From the NCBI RefSeq assembly GCF_003391395.1, contig NZ_CP024190.1:3100001-3164000 (forward strand): a stretch of 64,000 nt of DNA. Reading direction: 5' to 3'. The position numbers and the translations under genes were made by a program. Source of the stretch: Mycobacterium marinum (lineage in GTDB: Bacteria > Actinomycetota > Actinomycetes > Mycobacteriales > Mycobacteriaceae). Below, piece after piece: positions 1 through 7,212 of this stretch. The notes under the pieces are model-generated. The model made no database searches, was not told where the DNA came from, and saw only the letters and a program-made list of their open reading frames with translations. Each line of letters opens with the position of its first letter. Positions within the stretch are counted from its first letter, which is position 1.

Positions 1-180
1 CGGGGCGAATTGTCTTTGGCTGCAATAGAAGTAGCCCTTCCCGCGCCGGGTTTTGGAAGCGCGCGGCGGCAGCCCGAACCTGATCATCGACGGCGTACCG
101 ACACCCTCTCGGCGCGCGGGCTTGGATCGCTTGCGCCCATGATGGCCGTGTCGAGTGCGGCCGGGTAGGGGGCGTTGGAG

Positions 181-1449
181 ATGGATTTCGCAGCACTGCC
201 ACCAGAGATCAATTCGATACGCATGTATTCGGGGCCGGGCTCAGCTCCGATGCTCGCTGCGGTAACAGCCTGGGATGGGCTCGCTGCCGAGCTGCGCTCG
301 ACGGCCGCCGCATACGAGACGGTGATCGCCGTGCTAACCGGTGACGGCTGGCTGGGACCGGCCTCGGAGTCGATGGAAGCCGCCGTGTTTCCGTACCTGG
401 CGTGGATGAACATCACCGGAATGCAGGCTGAGCAAACCGCCCGCCAAGCGGCAGCGGCGGCGGGCGCGTTTGAGGCCGCGTTCGCGATGACGGTGCCCCC
501 GGCGCAGGTGGCCGCCAACCGCACTCAGCTGCAGACGCTGGTTGCCACCAATCTTCTGGGGCAGAACACACCCGCCATCGCCGCTACCGAAGCCGCGTAC
601 GGCGAGATGTGGGCTCAGGACGCGGCGGCGATGTATGGCTACGCGGTCGGCTCTGCAGCCGCATCGACGCTGACACAGTTCACCCAGCCGGCGCAGACCA
701 CCGATCCAAGCGGGCTGGCCAGTCAGTCGGCGGCGGTCACTCAGGCAGTAGGCAGCACAGTCGGCAACCTCACTCAGACGGAGCTGCCACAACTGATGTC
801 CGCGGTGCCGGCGAGCCTGCAGGGGCTGGCCTCACCAGCGGCCGCATCGCCGATCGACGCCATTCCCGGATCCGGGCTGCTAGCCGCGCTGCTGAACTTC
901 CTGGATGGCAACGACGGGAACCCGTACGGGGTCTTTTTGAACTCGTCATTGGTGAACGGGTTCGTCTCAGCCGGATACGTCAGCCCTGCCGTCGTCGGAC
1001 CCGCAATCTGGGCCGCAATGGCCGATATCAATGCGGTGGCACTGGGTGCCCAGGAATCGGCCGCGGTACCGCCCATGGGGTCCGGCGAAGGAAATCCGTC
1101 GTGGATACCCGCGGCATCACCGGCAAGCCCGGAAAGTTTGCCGGTTCTGGGTGAGGAGACGGCAGCCACGCTGGGGACTGGAGGAATCTCGGCGGGTATG
1201 AACCAGGCTGAGCTGGTCGGGCGAATGTCTGTTCCCCAAAGCTGGGGCGTAGCAACAGCGGTGGCCAATCACGCCGGTGCGGCAGCCCCGGGCGGCGGCT
1301 GGACCAGTACGGCCGTTGTCCCCGAAGCGGCAGTCGGGATGCCCGGCATTCCAGGTATGCCCGCGGGCATTTACGGGCACAACCTCGGCAATGCCCCCCG
1401 GTACGGATTCCGCCCAACGATCATGGGGCGCCCGCCAGCTGCTGGATGA
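181..1449 (+). CDS. PPE family protein, PPE-SVP subgroup (first of a tandem pair)
   Basis: A 422-residue PPE protein. The N-terminal ~180 residues are a PPE domain: it opens MDFAALPPEINS and carries the WxG-type turn GDGWLGPAS near residue 60. The C-terminal part contains the SVP motif MSVPQSWG and ends in a proline/glycine-rich tail, which places it in the PPE-SVP group usually exported by ESX-5. I chose ATG 181 rather than the in-frame TTG 175 because PPE proteins begin at MDF and a GGGGG ribosome site lies about 8 bases upstream. No PE partner is visible upstream in the window. It shares long stretches with the next gene, including the LDGNDGN block and TELPQLMSAVPASLQGLA, so the pair arose by duplication. 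The specific substrate or function is unknown. Confidence 0.9.
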   Translation: MDFAALPPEINSIRMYSGPGSAPMLAAVTAWDGLAAELRSTAAAYETVIAVLTGDGWLGPASESMEAAVFPYLAWMNITGMQAEQTARQAAAAAGAFEAAFAMTVPPAQVAANRTQLQTLVATNLLGQNTPAIAATEAAYGEMWAQDAAAMYGYAVGSAAASTLTQFTQPAQTTDPSGLASQSAAVTQAVGSTVGNLTQTELPQLMSAVPASLQGLASPAAASPIDAIPGSGLLAALLNFLDGNDGNPYGVFLNSSLVNGFVSAGYVSPAVVGPAIWAAMADINAVALGAQESAAVPPMGSGEGNPSWIPAASPASPESLPVLGEETAATLGTGGISAGMNQAELVGRMSVPQSWGVATAVANHAGAAAPGGGWTSTAVVPEAAVGMPGIPGMPAGIYGHNLGNAPRYGFRPTIMGRPPAAG

Positions 1450-1559
1450 CGAGACGGAAGTCACCGTGACATCGACGATCGGTTCCGGGACTGCCGCGGC
1501 TACCGAATCTGCCAGCATGACTCCCTCGGGTTGAGGCTCGGGTAATGGTGTTGCCGGCA

Positions 1560-2759
1560 ATGGATTTCGGGGCCCTGCCACCGGAAGTCAACTCCCTGCG
1601 CATGTATTCGGGCCCAGGGTCAGCGCCCATGCTTGCCGCTATGGCGGCGTGGGATGACGTTTCCGCGGAAATGCTTTTGACGGCAGCGGCATACGAGTCG
1701 GTGCTCTCGGCTTTGCTCAGCGACGGCTGGCTGGGGCCAGCTTCGGCGGCTATGGCGGCAGCGGCGGCCCCGTATGTGACGTGGCTGAGCGCCACCGGGC
1801 TACAGGCCGCGCAGACGGCCGGTCAGGCGGCGGCGGCCGCGGCGGCGTTCGAGGCCGCGTTCGCCATGACGGTGCCGCCGAGTGTGGTTGCGGCGAACCG
1901 GGTGCAGTTGCTGACGCTGGTGGCTACCAATTTTCTGGGCATCAACACACCGGCGATCGCGGCTACCGAGGCCGAATACGCCGAGATGTGGGCGCAGGAT
2001 GCGACAGCCATGTACGGGTATGCGGCCGGTTCCGCGGTGGCGTCCACGTTGGAACCATTTTCGGAACCAGCACACACCGCCAGCCGCTCCGGGCTGGCGG
2101 GTCAGACCGCGGCGAGTACCGCTATGGGCGGCCTCACGCAGACCGAACTGCCCCAACTCATGTCCGCGGTACCGGCAAGTCTGCAAGGACTCGCCGCACC
2201 GGCGGCGGCACCGCTGGACACCATTGCAGGGTCGGGTCTGCTTGCTGACATCCTGAACTTTCTGGACGGCAACGATGGAAACGCCTTCGGGATCTTCTTG
2301 AACTCCTCATTGGCAAATGGAGTCATCTCGGCCGGATACACGGCTCCGGGGATCGTCGTGCCCGCCGTGACATCGGCAATGGCCGACGTCAATGCGTTGG
2401 CCCTAGACGGCTTACCAGGGATTGCGTTGCCAATTACGGGATCCGATTCCGGCGATGCCGTTTGGACAAGAATGACAGTTCCGCAATCGGGCCTGGGGGG
2501 AGTCGCCGCGGGAACCAACCAGGCGACTATGGTGGGTCGACTGTCGGTCCCGCCGAGCTGGGCGGGGACCACCGAAGTAATAGATCATGTCGCCACCGCG
2601 CTCCCGGGCGCTGGCACCGCTACCGCCCCGGAGGCGAGTGCGGCGATGCCTGGCGTACCCGGGGTACCTGCTCCGGGCGCCTACGCGCGCAGCTACGGCA
2701 CCGGACCTCGGTACGGATTCCGGCTGACGATAATGCCGCGCCCGCTCTCGGGCGGCTGA
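1560..2759 (+). CDS. PPE family protein, PPE-SVP subgroup (second of a tandem pair)
   Basis: A 399-residue PPE protein with the PPE domain (MDFGALPPEVNS, SDGWLGPAS turn) and the C-terminal motif LSVPPSWAG of the PPE-SVP group. The ATG at 1560 is preferred over the upstream in-frame ATG 1545 because MDF is the family start. It follows the first PPE gene by about 110 bp on the same strand and is clearly a paralogue of it: both have TELPQLMSAVPASLQGLA, a FLDGNDGN block followed by FLNSSL, and similar C-termini ending PRYGFR. The protein is probably ESX-5 exported and outer-membrane or surface associated, by analogy with the family. The downstream stretch holds the M-box leader of the next operon. 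Confidence 0.9.
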   Translation: MDFGALPPEVNSLRMYSGPGSAPMLAAMAAWDDVSAEMLLTAAAYESVLSALLSDGWLGPASAAMAAAAAPYVTWLSATGLQAAQTAGQAAAAAAAFEAAFAMTVPPSVVAANRVQLLTLVATNFLGINTPAIAATEAEYAEMWAQDATAMYGYAAGSAVASTLEPFSEPAHTASRSGLAGQTAASTAMGGLTQTELPQLMSAVPASLQGLAAPAAAPLDTIAGSGLLADILNFLDGNDGNAFGIFLNSSLANGVISAGYTAPGIVVPAVTSAMADVNALALDGLPGIALPITGSDSGDAVWTRMTVPQSGLGGVAAGTNQATMVGRLSVPPSWAGTTEVIDHVATALPGAGTATAPEASAAMPGVPGVPAPGAYARSYGTGPRYGFRLTIMPRPLSGG

Positions 2760-2906
2760 ACAACGCGCTTGCACCGAAGCCGGTGGAGTTGCGCCGCTCC
2801 GCGTCAGTGACCTGAAGACAGCGAAAAGCGCTGCGATGAAACAAAACCCGGCACACGATGGCCCATCGCTTTACCGGCATGATCGGGCAGCCACGGGCGC
2901 GTTGGG

Positions 2907-2938
2907 TTGACGGTCACCGCTTCGAGTGAAACTATGAC
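2907..2938 (+). promoter_or_regulatory. Candidate promoter for the M-box leader transcript
   Basis: TTGACG at 2907-2912 resembles a sigma-A -35 box. The only -10-like string at a suitable place is AACTAT/TATGAC at 2930-2938, which is weak. Transcription starting near 2943-2947 would just precede the M-box at about 2949. The assignment rests on this position and is tentative. Confidence 0.35.
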
Positions 2939-2948
2939 CTTTGCAAGC

Positions 2949-3110
2949 ACTTCGCTAGGTGAGGCGTCTGCACGGATACAGGCCACTGACCTCGAACGTC
3001 GAAAGACGCCCCGGGTCAGGACAGCTCTTCCCGGCTTAAGGGTTGAGCCCAAGTGGCTTCCGGCTTGAAAGCGTCGGATACGCCGTGTGGTGCCAAAGCT
3101 CTGACGAGAG
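2949..3110 (+). promoter_or_regulatory. M-box (ykoK leader) magnesium riboswitch
   Basis: The stretch carries the landmarks of the M-box aptamer in order: CTTCGCTAGGTGAGGC at 2950-2965, GGATAC at about 2974, GTCGAAAGACGCC followed by GGGTCAGGACAG at 2998-3023, and the closing GGTGCCAAAGCTCTGACGAG at 3089-3108, which can pair with the 5' CTTCGC to form P1. M-box RNAs bind Mg2+ and switch off downstream expression when Mg2+ is plentiful. In M. tuberculosis an M-box precedes PE20-PPE31 and mgtC, the same neighbourhood as here. It is followed by a long imperfect hairpin and two small ORFs before PPE31 at 3599. An Infernal search with the Rfam M-box model would settle the exact ends. Confidence 0.88.
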
Positions 3111-3172
3111 GGGTGCCGCGCTCAGTCGTCGTGCTGGGCACTCGCCTCTATGTGCTGTGTGACTGGCACCCC
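3110..3172 (+). terminator. Hairpin downstream of the M-box (possible expression platform)
   Basis: GGGGTGCC at 3110-3117 and CAGTC at 3123-3127 pair with GACTG at 3161-3165 and GGCACCCC at 3165-3172; the intervening loop holds a small GTGC-TGG-GCAC hairpin. There is no U tract, so it would be a non-canonical terminator of the kind common in mycobacteria, or an anti-terminator partner. Its position immediately after P1 of the M-box suggests the expression platform. Confidence 0.45.
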
Positions 3173-3205
3173 CGCGTGCCCCGGCCCCGAGGAGGTGAGT
3201 GCGAA

Positions 3206-3286
3206 GTGAGTCCCGGTGATAGACCGTATTCGAGACCAACGGCCATTTCGTTTCGATCCGATCCCGGCGCCCTTTTCGTTATCTGA
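3206..3286 (+). CDS. Candidate 26-aa leader peptide after the M-box
   Basis: A GTG-started ORF of 26 codons sits between the M-box hairpin and PPE31. A strong ribosome site, GAGGAGG at 3189-3195, lies ten bases before the GTG. The peptide starts (f)MSPGDRPYSRPT and ends GALFVI, with prolines at positions 3, 7, 11 and 20. No homologue is recognised. In Salmonella the mgtA and mgtC leaders encode short proline-rich peptides that couple translation to Mg2+ and proline state, so the place and composition are suggestive. This is a prediction from the ribosome site and position only. Confidence 0.4.
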   Translation: MSPGDRPYSRPTAISFRSDPGALFVI

Positions 3287-3408
3287 CACGGTTTCATCCA
3301 CGTTTGTTTGATCGGCACGCCTTAGCCTGTGCTGCGGACGTGTAGCTGAAGCGCGCGAAGTTGCGGTATCGGCGCTGTGTCGTTGTGCGTCAGGAGAAGC
3401 CCGATACC

Positions 3409-3474
3409 ATGTGGCCCCTGAACCGATATAAAGCTGGGCCACAACATAATTCGGTGGATAGCGCCCATGTATAG
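3409..3474 (+). CDS. Candidate 21-aa leader peptide before PPE31
   Basis: An ATG-started ORF of 21 codons begins MWPLNRYKAGPQ and stops at TAG 3472-3474. The ribosome site AGGAGAAG at 3392-3399 lies nine bases upstream. The first codons fold into a perfect 7-bp hairpin, GTGGCCC (3411-3417) with GGGCCAC (3436-3442), which would overlap the start codon. It lies 125 bp before PPE31 in the same leader as the M-box. It may be an upstream regulatory ORF; nothing in its sequence is recognised. Confidence 0.3.
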   Translation: MWPLNRYKAGPQHNSVDSAHV

Positions 3475-3598
3475 GGCACCGAGCGTGCACTGGAGCGCAA
3501 TCGGGCGCTAGGGCTACGCAACCCATGCCCGCCCCGCGTCCCACTCGGCCGTAACGGCCGCCAATGCCATCACGGCCAGGTAGAGAAAGAAGCCAGCG

Positions 3599-4759
3599 AT
3601 GACTGTCAGTCTGGATTTCGCCACACTGCCACCCGAAATCAATTCCGCACGTATGTATTCGGGGCCAGGCTCCGCCCCGATGCTTGCCGCTGCCTCAGCC
3701 TGGAAGGGCCTGGCTGCGGAGCTTCGCGTCACCGTGTTGTCCTACGACTCAGTGCTCAGGGCGTTGACCGGCGAGGAATGGTACGGCCCGGCGTCGGCCT
3801 CGATGGCGGCTGCGGCAGCGCCGTACCTGGCATGGATGAGCAGCACCGCCGCGCAGGCTGAGGAGAGTGCGGTACAGGCGGCAGCCGCTGCGGCAGCCTA
3901 CGAAGCTGCCTTCTCGGCCACCGTGGCGCCCACGGTGATTACAGCTAATCGGGCTCAATTGATGGTGCTGGTCGCGACCAATGTGCTGGGGCAGAATACT
4001 CCGGCAATCGCAGCCGTAGAGGCCCAATACTGCGAGATGTGGGCCCAGGACGCCATGGCCATGTACGGCTATGCCGGCTCGTCGGCCGCCGCCACGCGGC
4101 TAAGCCAGTTCCTCGAGCCGCAGCACAACACCAATCCGGCTGGGCTGCTGGCACAGCAGTCAACGCTGGCCCAGCTGATGTCGGCAGTTCCCAACGTGTT
4201 GCAGGGACTGGCGTCTTCCAACACTTCGGCATCCGCGCCGTCCGGGCTGCTGAGCACGTTGCTGTCCGGCAATGGCCAGTCCTGGCTAGCCACGCTGTGG
4301 TCGGAGTTCGGGCCCAACGCCAATATCTGGAACACCATCGCCTCGACCGGCTTTCTGCTGCCGAGCAATATGGTCACCCCCTTTCTCGGCATGCTGGGCA
4401 CCGCAGCGGTGGCGGATGCGGCCGAGGACGCGCTCGGAACCACGGGTTCTGGCGCGCTCGGCGGTGCGCTTTCCGCGCCGCTCGGGTCCGTCGGTGGCCA
4501 GGCCGGGCTGGCGGCTGCGGGCAACGCCGCCATCGTCGGCAAGTTGTCGGTGCCGCCGAGTTGGACGGGGGCAGCTCCACTGGCCGGCCCGCTGGGTTCA
4601 GCCCTGGGCGGCACACCGATGGTCGCGCCTCCGCCGACGGCGGCGGCCGGCATGCCCGGCATGCCGTTCGGGAATATGGCTGGGCAGCCGTTTGGGCGGG
4701 CTTTACCCCAATACGGCTTCCGCCCCACCTTTGTCGCCCGCCCTCCCGCGGCGGGATAG
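3599..4759 (+). CDS. PPE31: PPE31 orthologue (PPE-SVP protein; magnesium-linked in M. tuberculosis)
   Basis: A 386-residue PPE-SVP protein. It matches M. tuberculosis PPE31 (Rv1807) closely along its length: LDFATLPPEINSARMYSG at the start, TGEEWYGPASASM at the WxG turn, LSVPPSWTGAAPLAGPLG, and the end QYGFRPTFVARPPAAG. The ATG at 3599 adds four residues before the usual LDF start, where the equivalent codon is CTG; the ribosome site AGAAAGAAG at 3583-3592 supports 3599. In M. tuberculosis PPE31 works with PE20 in magnesium uptake across the outer membrane at mildly acidic pH. Here the M-box lies upstream but no PE20 gene is present, so its PE partner must come from elsewhere or be dispensable. 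It is probably the first full gene of the PPE31-PPE32-PPE33-DUF732-mgtC group. Confidence 0.88.
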   Translation: MTVSLDFATLPPEINSARMYSGPGSAPMLAAASAWKGLAAELRVTVLSYDSVLRALTGEEWYGPASASMAAAAAPYLAWMSSTAAQAEESAVQAAAAAAAYEAAFSATVAPTVITANRAQLMVLVATNVLGQNTPAIAAVEAQYCEMWAQDAMAMYGYAGSSAAATRLSQFLEPQHNTNPAGLLAQQSTLAQLMSAVPNVLQGLASSNTSASAPSGLLSTLLSGNGQSWLATLWSEFGPNANIWNTIASTGFLLPSNMVTPFLGMLGTAAVADAAEDALGTTGSGALGGALSAPLGSVGGQAGLAAAGNAAIVGKLSVPPSWTGAAPLAGPLGSALGGTPMVAPPPTAAAGMPGMPFGNMAGQPFGRALPQYGFRPTFVARPPAAG

Positions 4760-5017
4760 CTGCGGGGAAAATCTGCGGCCGAGGCGAAGTCGGATCACGC
4801 AAAGGACATCGTCGACCACGTCCGGTAGTCATGTTGCTCCGTGGGCTGCGGTATTTGCAGCGCACAAGCTTCACGCCCGGCCGCGGGACCGTCATGGCAC
4901 GCCGAGCGATGACCTGCCAGCAAACCTGCAGCAACCAGCCAGCCGAGTAACAGCCGATTGTGAACCTGGTTGCCTGGCGAGGTGCGTAACCTTCCTCCAA
5001 CGCAAGGAGAACGCCCC

Positions 5018-5086
5018 ATGACGAGCAGCCGTCAGTTCGGTGAAGTCGATGCTTACCCGGTCGTCTGGAGCCCCGGCTCCGGCTGA
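5018..5086 (+). CDS. Candidate 22-aa small protein
   Basis: ATG 5018 follows AAGGAG at 5003-5008 by nine bases, a strong and well-spaced ribosome site. The peptide starts MTSSRQFGEVDAYP and ends SPGSG before TGA at 5084-5086. It is not recognised. It could be a free-standing small ORF, an upstream regulatory ORF, or the surviving 5' end of a lost gene; the bases after the stop do not continue a convincing protein in any frame. Confidence 0.35.
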   Translation: MTSSRQFGEVDAYPVVWSPGSG

Positions 5087-5281
5087 TCCGGTACGGCGCC
5101 GGTAACTGCCTGCGCCACGGGAGTGGACATCGTTCCCCCTGGCCGTTGGCGACGTTCGCACCCACGTGTTCAGCAATCAAACTGCTCGCCATCACGCATC
5201 AAATCCGGGAGGCCATGCGGCAGCCTTATCCGTTGGTAGCGTCGCACCGTCGGTCATTACGGTGGGTAGCGTGAAATTACT

Positions 5282-5295
5282 ATATGAATTCATAT
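5282..5295. promoter_or_regulatory. Perfect 14-bp AT-rich palindrome
   Basis: ATATGAATTCATAT is a perfect inverted repeat at the edge of an AT-rich island in otherwise GC-rich DNA. Such a site could bind a dimeric repressor or lie in a promoter, but no regulator gene is adjacent. The function is unknown. Confidence 0.3.
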
Positions 5296-5757
5296 TAGTG
5301 AAACTGTAATGTTGGTCTTAGTGGGACATTTCCGCTCGTTCGAGAATGGCGCCGCGTGATTTCGCCTGCAAAATGCAAATATGGACTTGTGCGTCAATAA
5401 TCGCCCATCGATCGTGTTTGTCCTCTGCGTTGATGGTGAACGCGGCTCCGCCTGGGCGGTGGTTTGCCTTGAGTTGGGATATAACAGTGTCTAAGTGCAT
5501 AGATAGTGGCGGCTGTGCATCGCTGAGCAGAAGCTTCACACGCGCCGCTGGGGCGGTGAGATCGATTTTTAACATCGAGATCACGCGGCGGGAACGCGGT
5601 GCAAATATGCCTCATCCAAGATCAACGTCATATGCGGCCATGGGGGCACGAATAGTGGCTAGACAAAGGACGATTTGGGATTTTTTTTCGCGGGGATATG
5701 AGATAGTTTTTGTTGTGGCTCGGTGGATCAATCATTGGAGAGTTCAGGGGGTGGTTA

Positions 5758-5829
5758 ATGAGTTCGATAAGAGCCGAGGCCAGCATCGTGCGGGACTACA
5801 GCTTCGTGATTACCCTGGCGTTCAGCTAA
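5758..5829 (+). CDS. Candidate 23-aa leader ORF before the PPE32-like gene
   Basis: ATG 5758 is preceded by AGGGGG at 5746-5751 (six-base spacing). The peptide begins MSSIRAEASIVRDYS and the stop TAA (5827-5829) is followed after 16 bases by the PPE start at 5846, whose own ribosome site is ACCGGAGG. Close spacing would allow reinitiation or coupling. No homologue is recognised; it may be regulatory or spurious. Confidence 0.35.
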   Translation: MSSIRAEASIVRDYSFVITLAFS

Positions 5830-5845
5830 GAACCGGAGGTAGCAG

Positions 5846-7126
5846 ATGATTGACTTTGGGGCGCTTCCGCCGGAGATCAACTCGGGGCGGATGTATGTGG
5901 GGCCAGGCGCGGCGCCGCTGATAGCTGCGGCCGCGGCGTGGGACGAGCTGGCCGCCGAGCTGCAATCCATGGCAGCTTCGTATGGCTCAACGGTCCAAGG
6001 CTTGACCGTGGCACCGTGGACCGGTGCGTCGTCGATCACGATGGCGGCAGCGGCCGCACCCTACGTGACCTGGATCAATACCACGGGCGTTCAAGCCGAG
6101 CAGGCCGCCACCCAGGCGAAGCTGGCCGCCGGCGCGTATGAGACGGCATTTGCGGCCACGGTGCCACCGCCGGTGATCGCGGCCAATCGCGCGTTACTGA
6201 TGGCGCTGATCGCGACCAACATCTTCGGACAAAACACTCCCGCTATCGCGGCCGCCGAAGCCCAATACCTGGAGATGTGGGCCCAAGACGCGGCGGCAAT
6301 GTACGCCTATGCCGGCACTGCGGCCGCGGCCTCGGCGCTGACGCCATTTACCGAGCCGCCGCAAACCACGAATCCGGTGGCGGGGGCCGCTCAATCCGCC
6401 GCCGTGGCCCAGGCCAGCAGCACCGCCGCCAGCTCAGACGTAGTGTCCCAGCTGGCCGGACTGATCACCTCGGTACCGAATGCGCTGCAAACCCTCGCGA
6501 CAACGAGCGCCGCACCGACCGCGGCGTCCATCCTGCCCGAGGTGTCCCTGCCTCCATGGCTCGCCACCAACCTGGCGAACTGGAATACCATCATGGCAAC
6601 CCTGACCGGGCCATTCTCACTGCAGGGGATCAGTTCGATACCGGGTGGCCCGTTCCTGTCTTTCGGGCAGGTCTACGCCTACGTGCAAAACGCTCAGGGG
6701 CTCAACGCCTTCTACAGTCCGAAAGCGATCACCGGGACGCTGGCGCCGCTGGTTCCGGAGATCAGTCCCGGCGGCGTCGGATTGACTTCGGCGTCGGTAT
6801 CGAACTCGGTATCGGGGACGATGGGGCGCGCCGCCCTGGTGGGCAGCATGTCGGTGCCGCAAGGCTGGACTCAGGCCGCACCCGCGATGCGACTGGTCTC
6901 ATCAGTGCTATCCACCAACCTGGCGGCCGCGCCGACCGCTGGGCTACCGGGCGAGGCGGGGGTCTTCGGCCAGATGGCGTTGTCCAGCCTCGCCGGACGC
7001 GCCATGGGGGCCAGCACGTTTGGTTCGTCCAGTGGGGGTGCCGTGGCGAACTCGCTCGGCGGGGTTGTTGCCGAGGCCGACCCAGCCGCCGCCACCATCA
7101 TCGTGATCCCGGCGCTCGACGAATAG
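5846..7126 (+). CDS. PPE family protein, PPE-SVP subgroup, in the PPE32 position
   Basis: A 426-residue PPE protein. The PPE domain starts MIDFGALPPEINSGRMYVGPGAAP and has the turn VAPWTGASS near residue 57; the SVP motif MSVPQGWTQA lies near residue 333. A ribosome site GGAGG (5835-5839) precedes ATG 5846. By order it takes the place of PPE32 (Rv1808) between PPE31 and PPE33, but it is longer than the ~409 residues I recall for PPE32 and I cannot confirm one-to-one orthology. The C-terminal tail ends in a short acidic stretch, PALDE, unlike the PRPPAAG tails of its neighbours. It probably belongs to the magnesium-responsive group and the ESX-5 secretome. Confidence 0.85.
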   Translation: MIDFGALPPEINSGRMYVGPGAAPLIAAAAAWDELAAELQSMAASYGSTVQGLTVAPWTGASSITMAAAAAPYVTWINTTGVQAEQAATQAKLAAGAYETAFAATVPPPVIAANRALLMALIATNIFGQNTPAIAAAEAQYLEMWAQDAAAMYAYAGTAAAASALTPFTEPPQTTNPVAGAAQSAAVAQASSTAASSDVVSQLAGLITSVPNALQTLATTSAAPTAASILPEVSLPPWLATNLANWNTIMATLTGPFSLQGISSIPGGPFLSFGQVYAYVQNAQGLNAFYSPKAITGTLAPLVPEISPGGVGLTSASVSNSVSGTMGRAALVGSMSVPQGWTQAAPAMRLVSSVLSTNLAAAPTAGLPGEAGVFGQMALSSLAGRAMGASTFGSSSGGAVANSLGGVVAEADPAAATIIVIPALDE

Positions 7127-7139
7127 GACGCCGACTGCC

Positions 7140-7202
7140 ATGAATCACGAGAACTCCTACAGCAGCCCGGCCCGGGCGATCCAGGCACAGAAGTCCAGGT
7201 AA
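7140..7202 (+). CDS. Candidate 20-aa ORF between the PPE32-like gene and PPE33
   Basis: ATG 7140 starts a 20-codon frame (MNHENSYSSPARAIQAQK...) whose TAA stop at 7200-7202 merges with AAGGGG, the ribosome site of PPE33 (ATG 7213). Its own ribosome site, AGGAC near 7125, is weak. The arrangement would couple its translation to PPE33. It is a low-certainty call based on spacing only. Confidence 0.25.
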   Translation: MNHENSYSSPARAIQAQKSR

Positions 7203-7212
7203 GGGGTACCGC

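Larger units (their letters stand above)
4760..5845 (+). other. 1.09-kb spacer between PPE31 and the next PPE gene
   Basis: I find no convincing large gene here. The stretch holds one small ORF with a good ribosome site (5018-5086), an AT-richer part from about 5230 to 5745 that contains a perfect 14-bp palindrome (5282-5295) and an 8-T run near 5681, and a small leader ORF just before the next PPE gene (5758-5829). An open frame of 167 codons ending at 5849 and an 88-codon frame on the minus strand (5318-5584) lack ribosome sites and mycobacterial codon bias. Confidence 0.5.

Noticed and set aside
1..174. Possible PE gene upstream of the first PPE gene
   Set aside because: None of the frames shows the MSFV/MAFV PE start or the alanine-rich PE helices, and the stretch is too short for a PE gene.
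3122..3544. 140-codon minus-strand frame opposite the M-box leader
   Set aside because: No ribosome site or coding character; the stretch is better explained by RNA structure and small ORFs on the plus strand.
5318..5584. 88-codon minus-strand frame in the AT-richer spacer
   Set aside because: The peptide looks plausible at first sight, but there is no ribosome site, third-position GC is close to neutral, and no family is recognised.
5346..5849. 167-codon plus-strand frame ahead of the PPE32-like gene
   Set aside because: It overlaps the PPE start, has no ribosome site, and its codon use does not fit the high-GC third-position bias of the neighbours.
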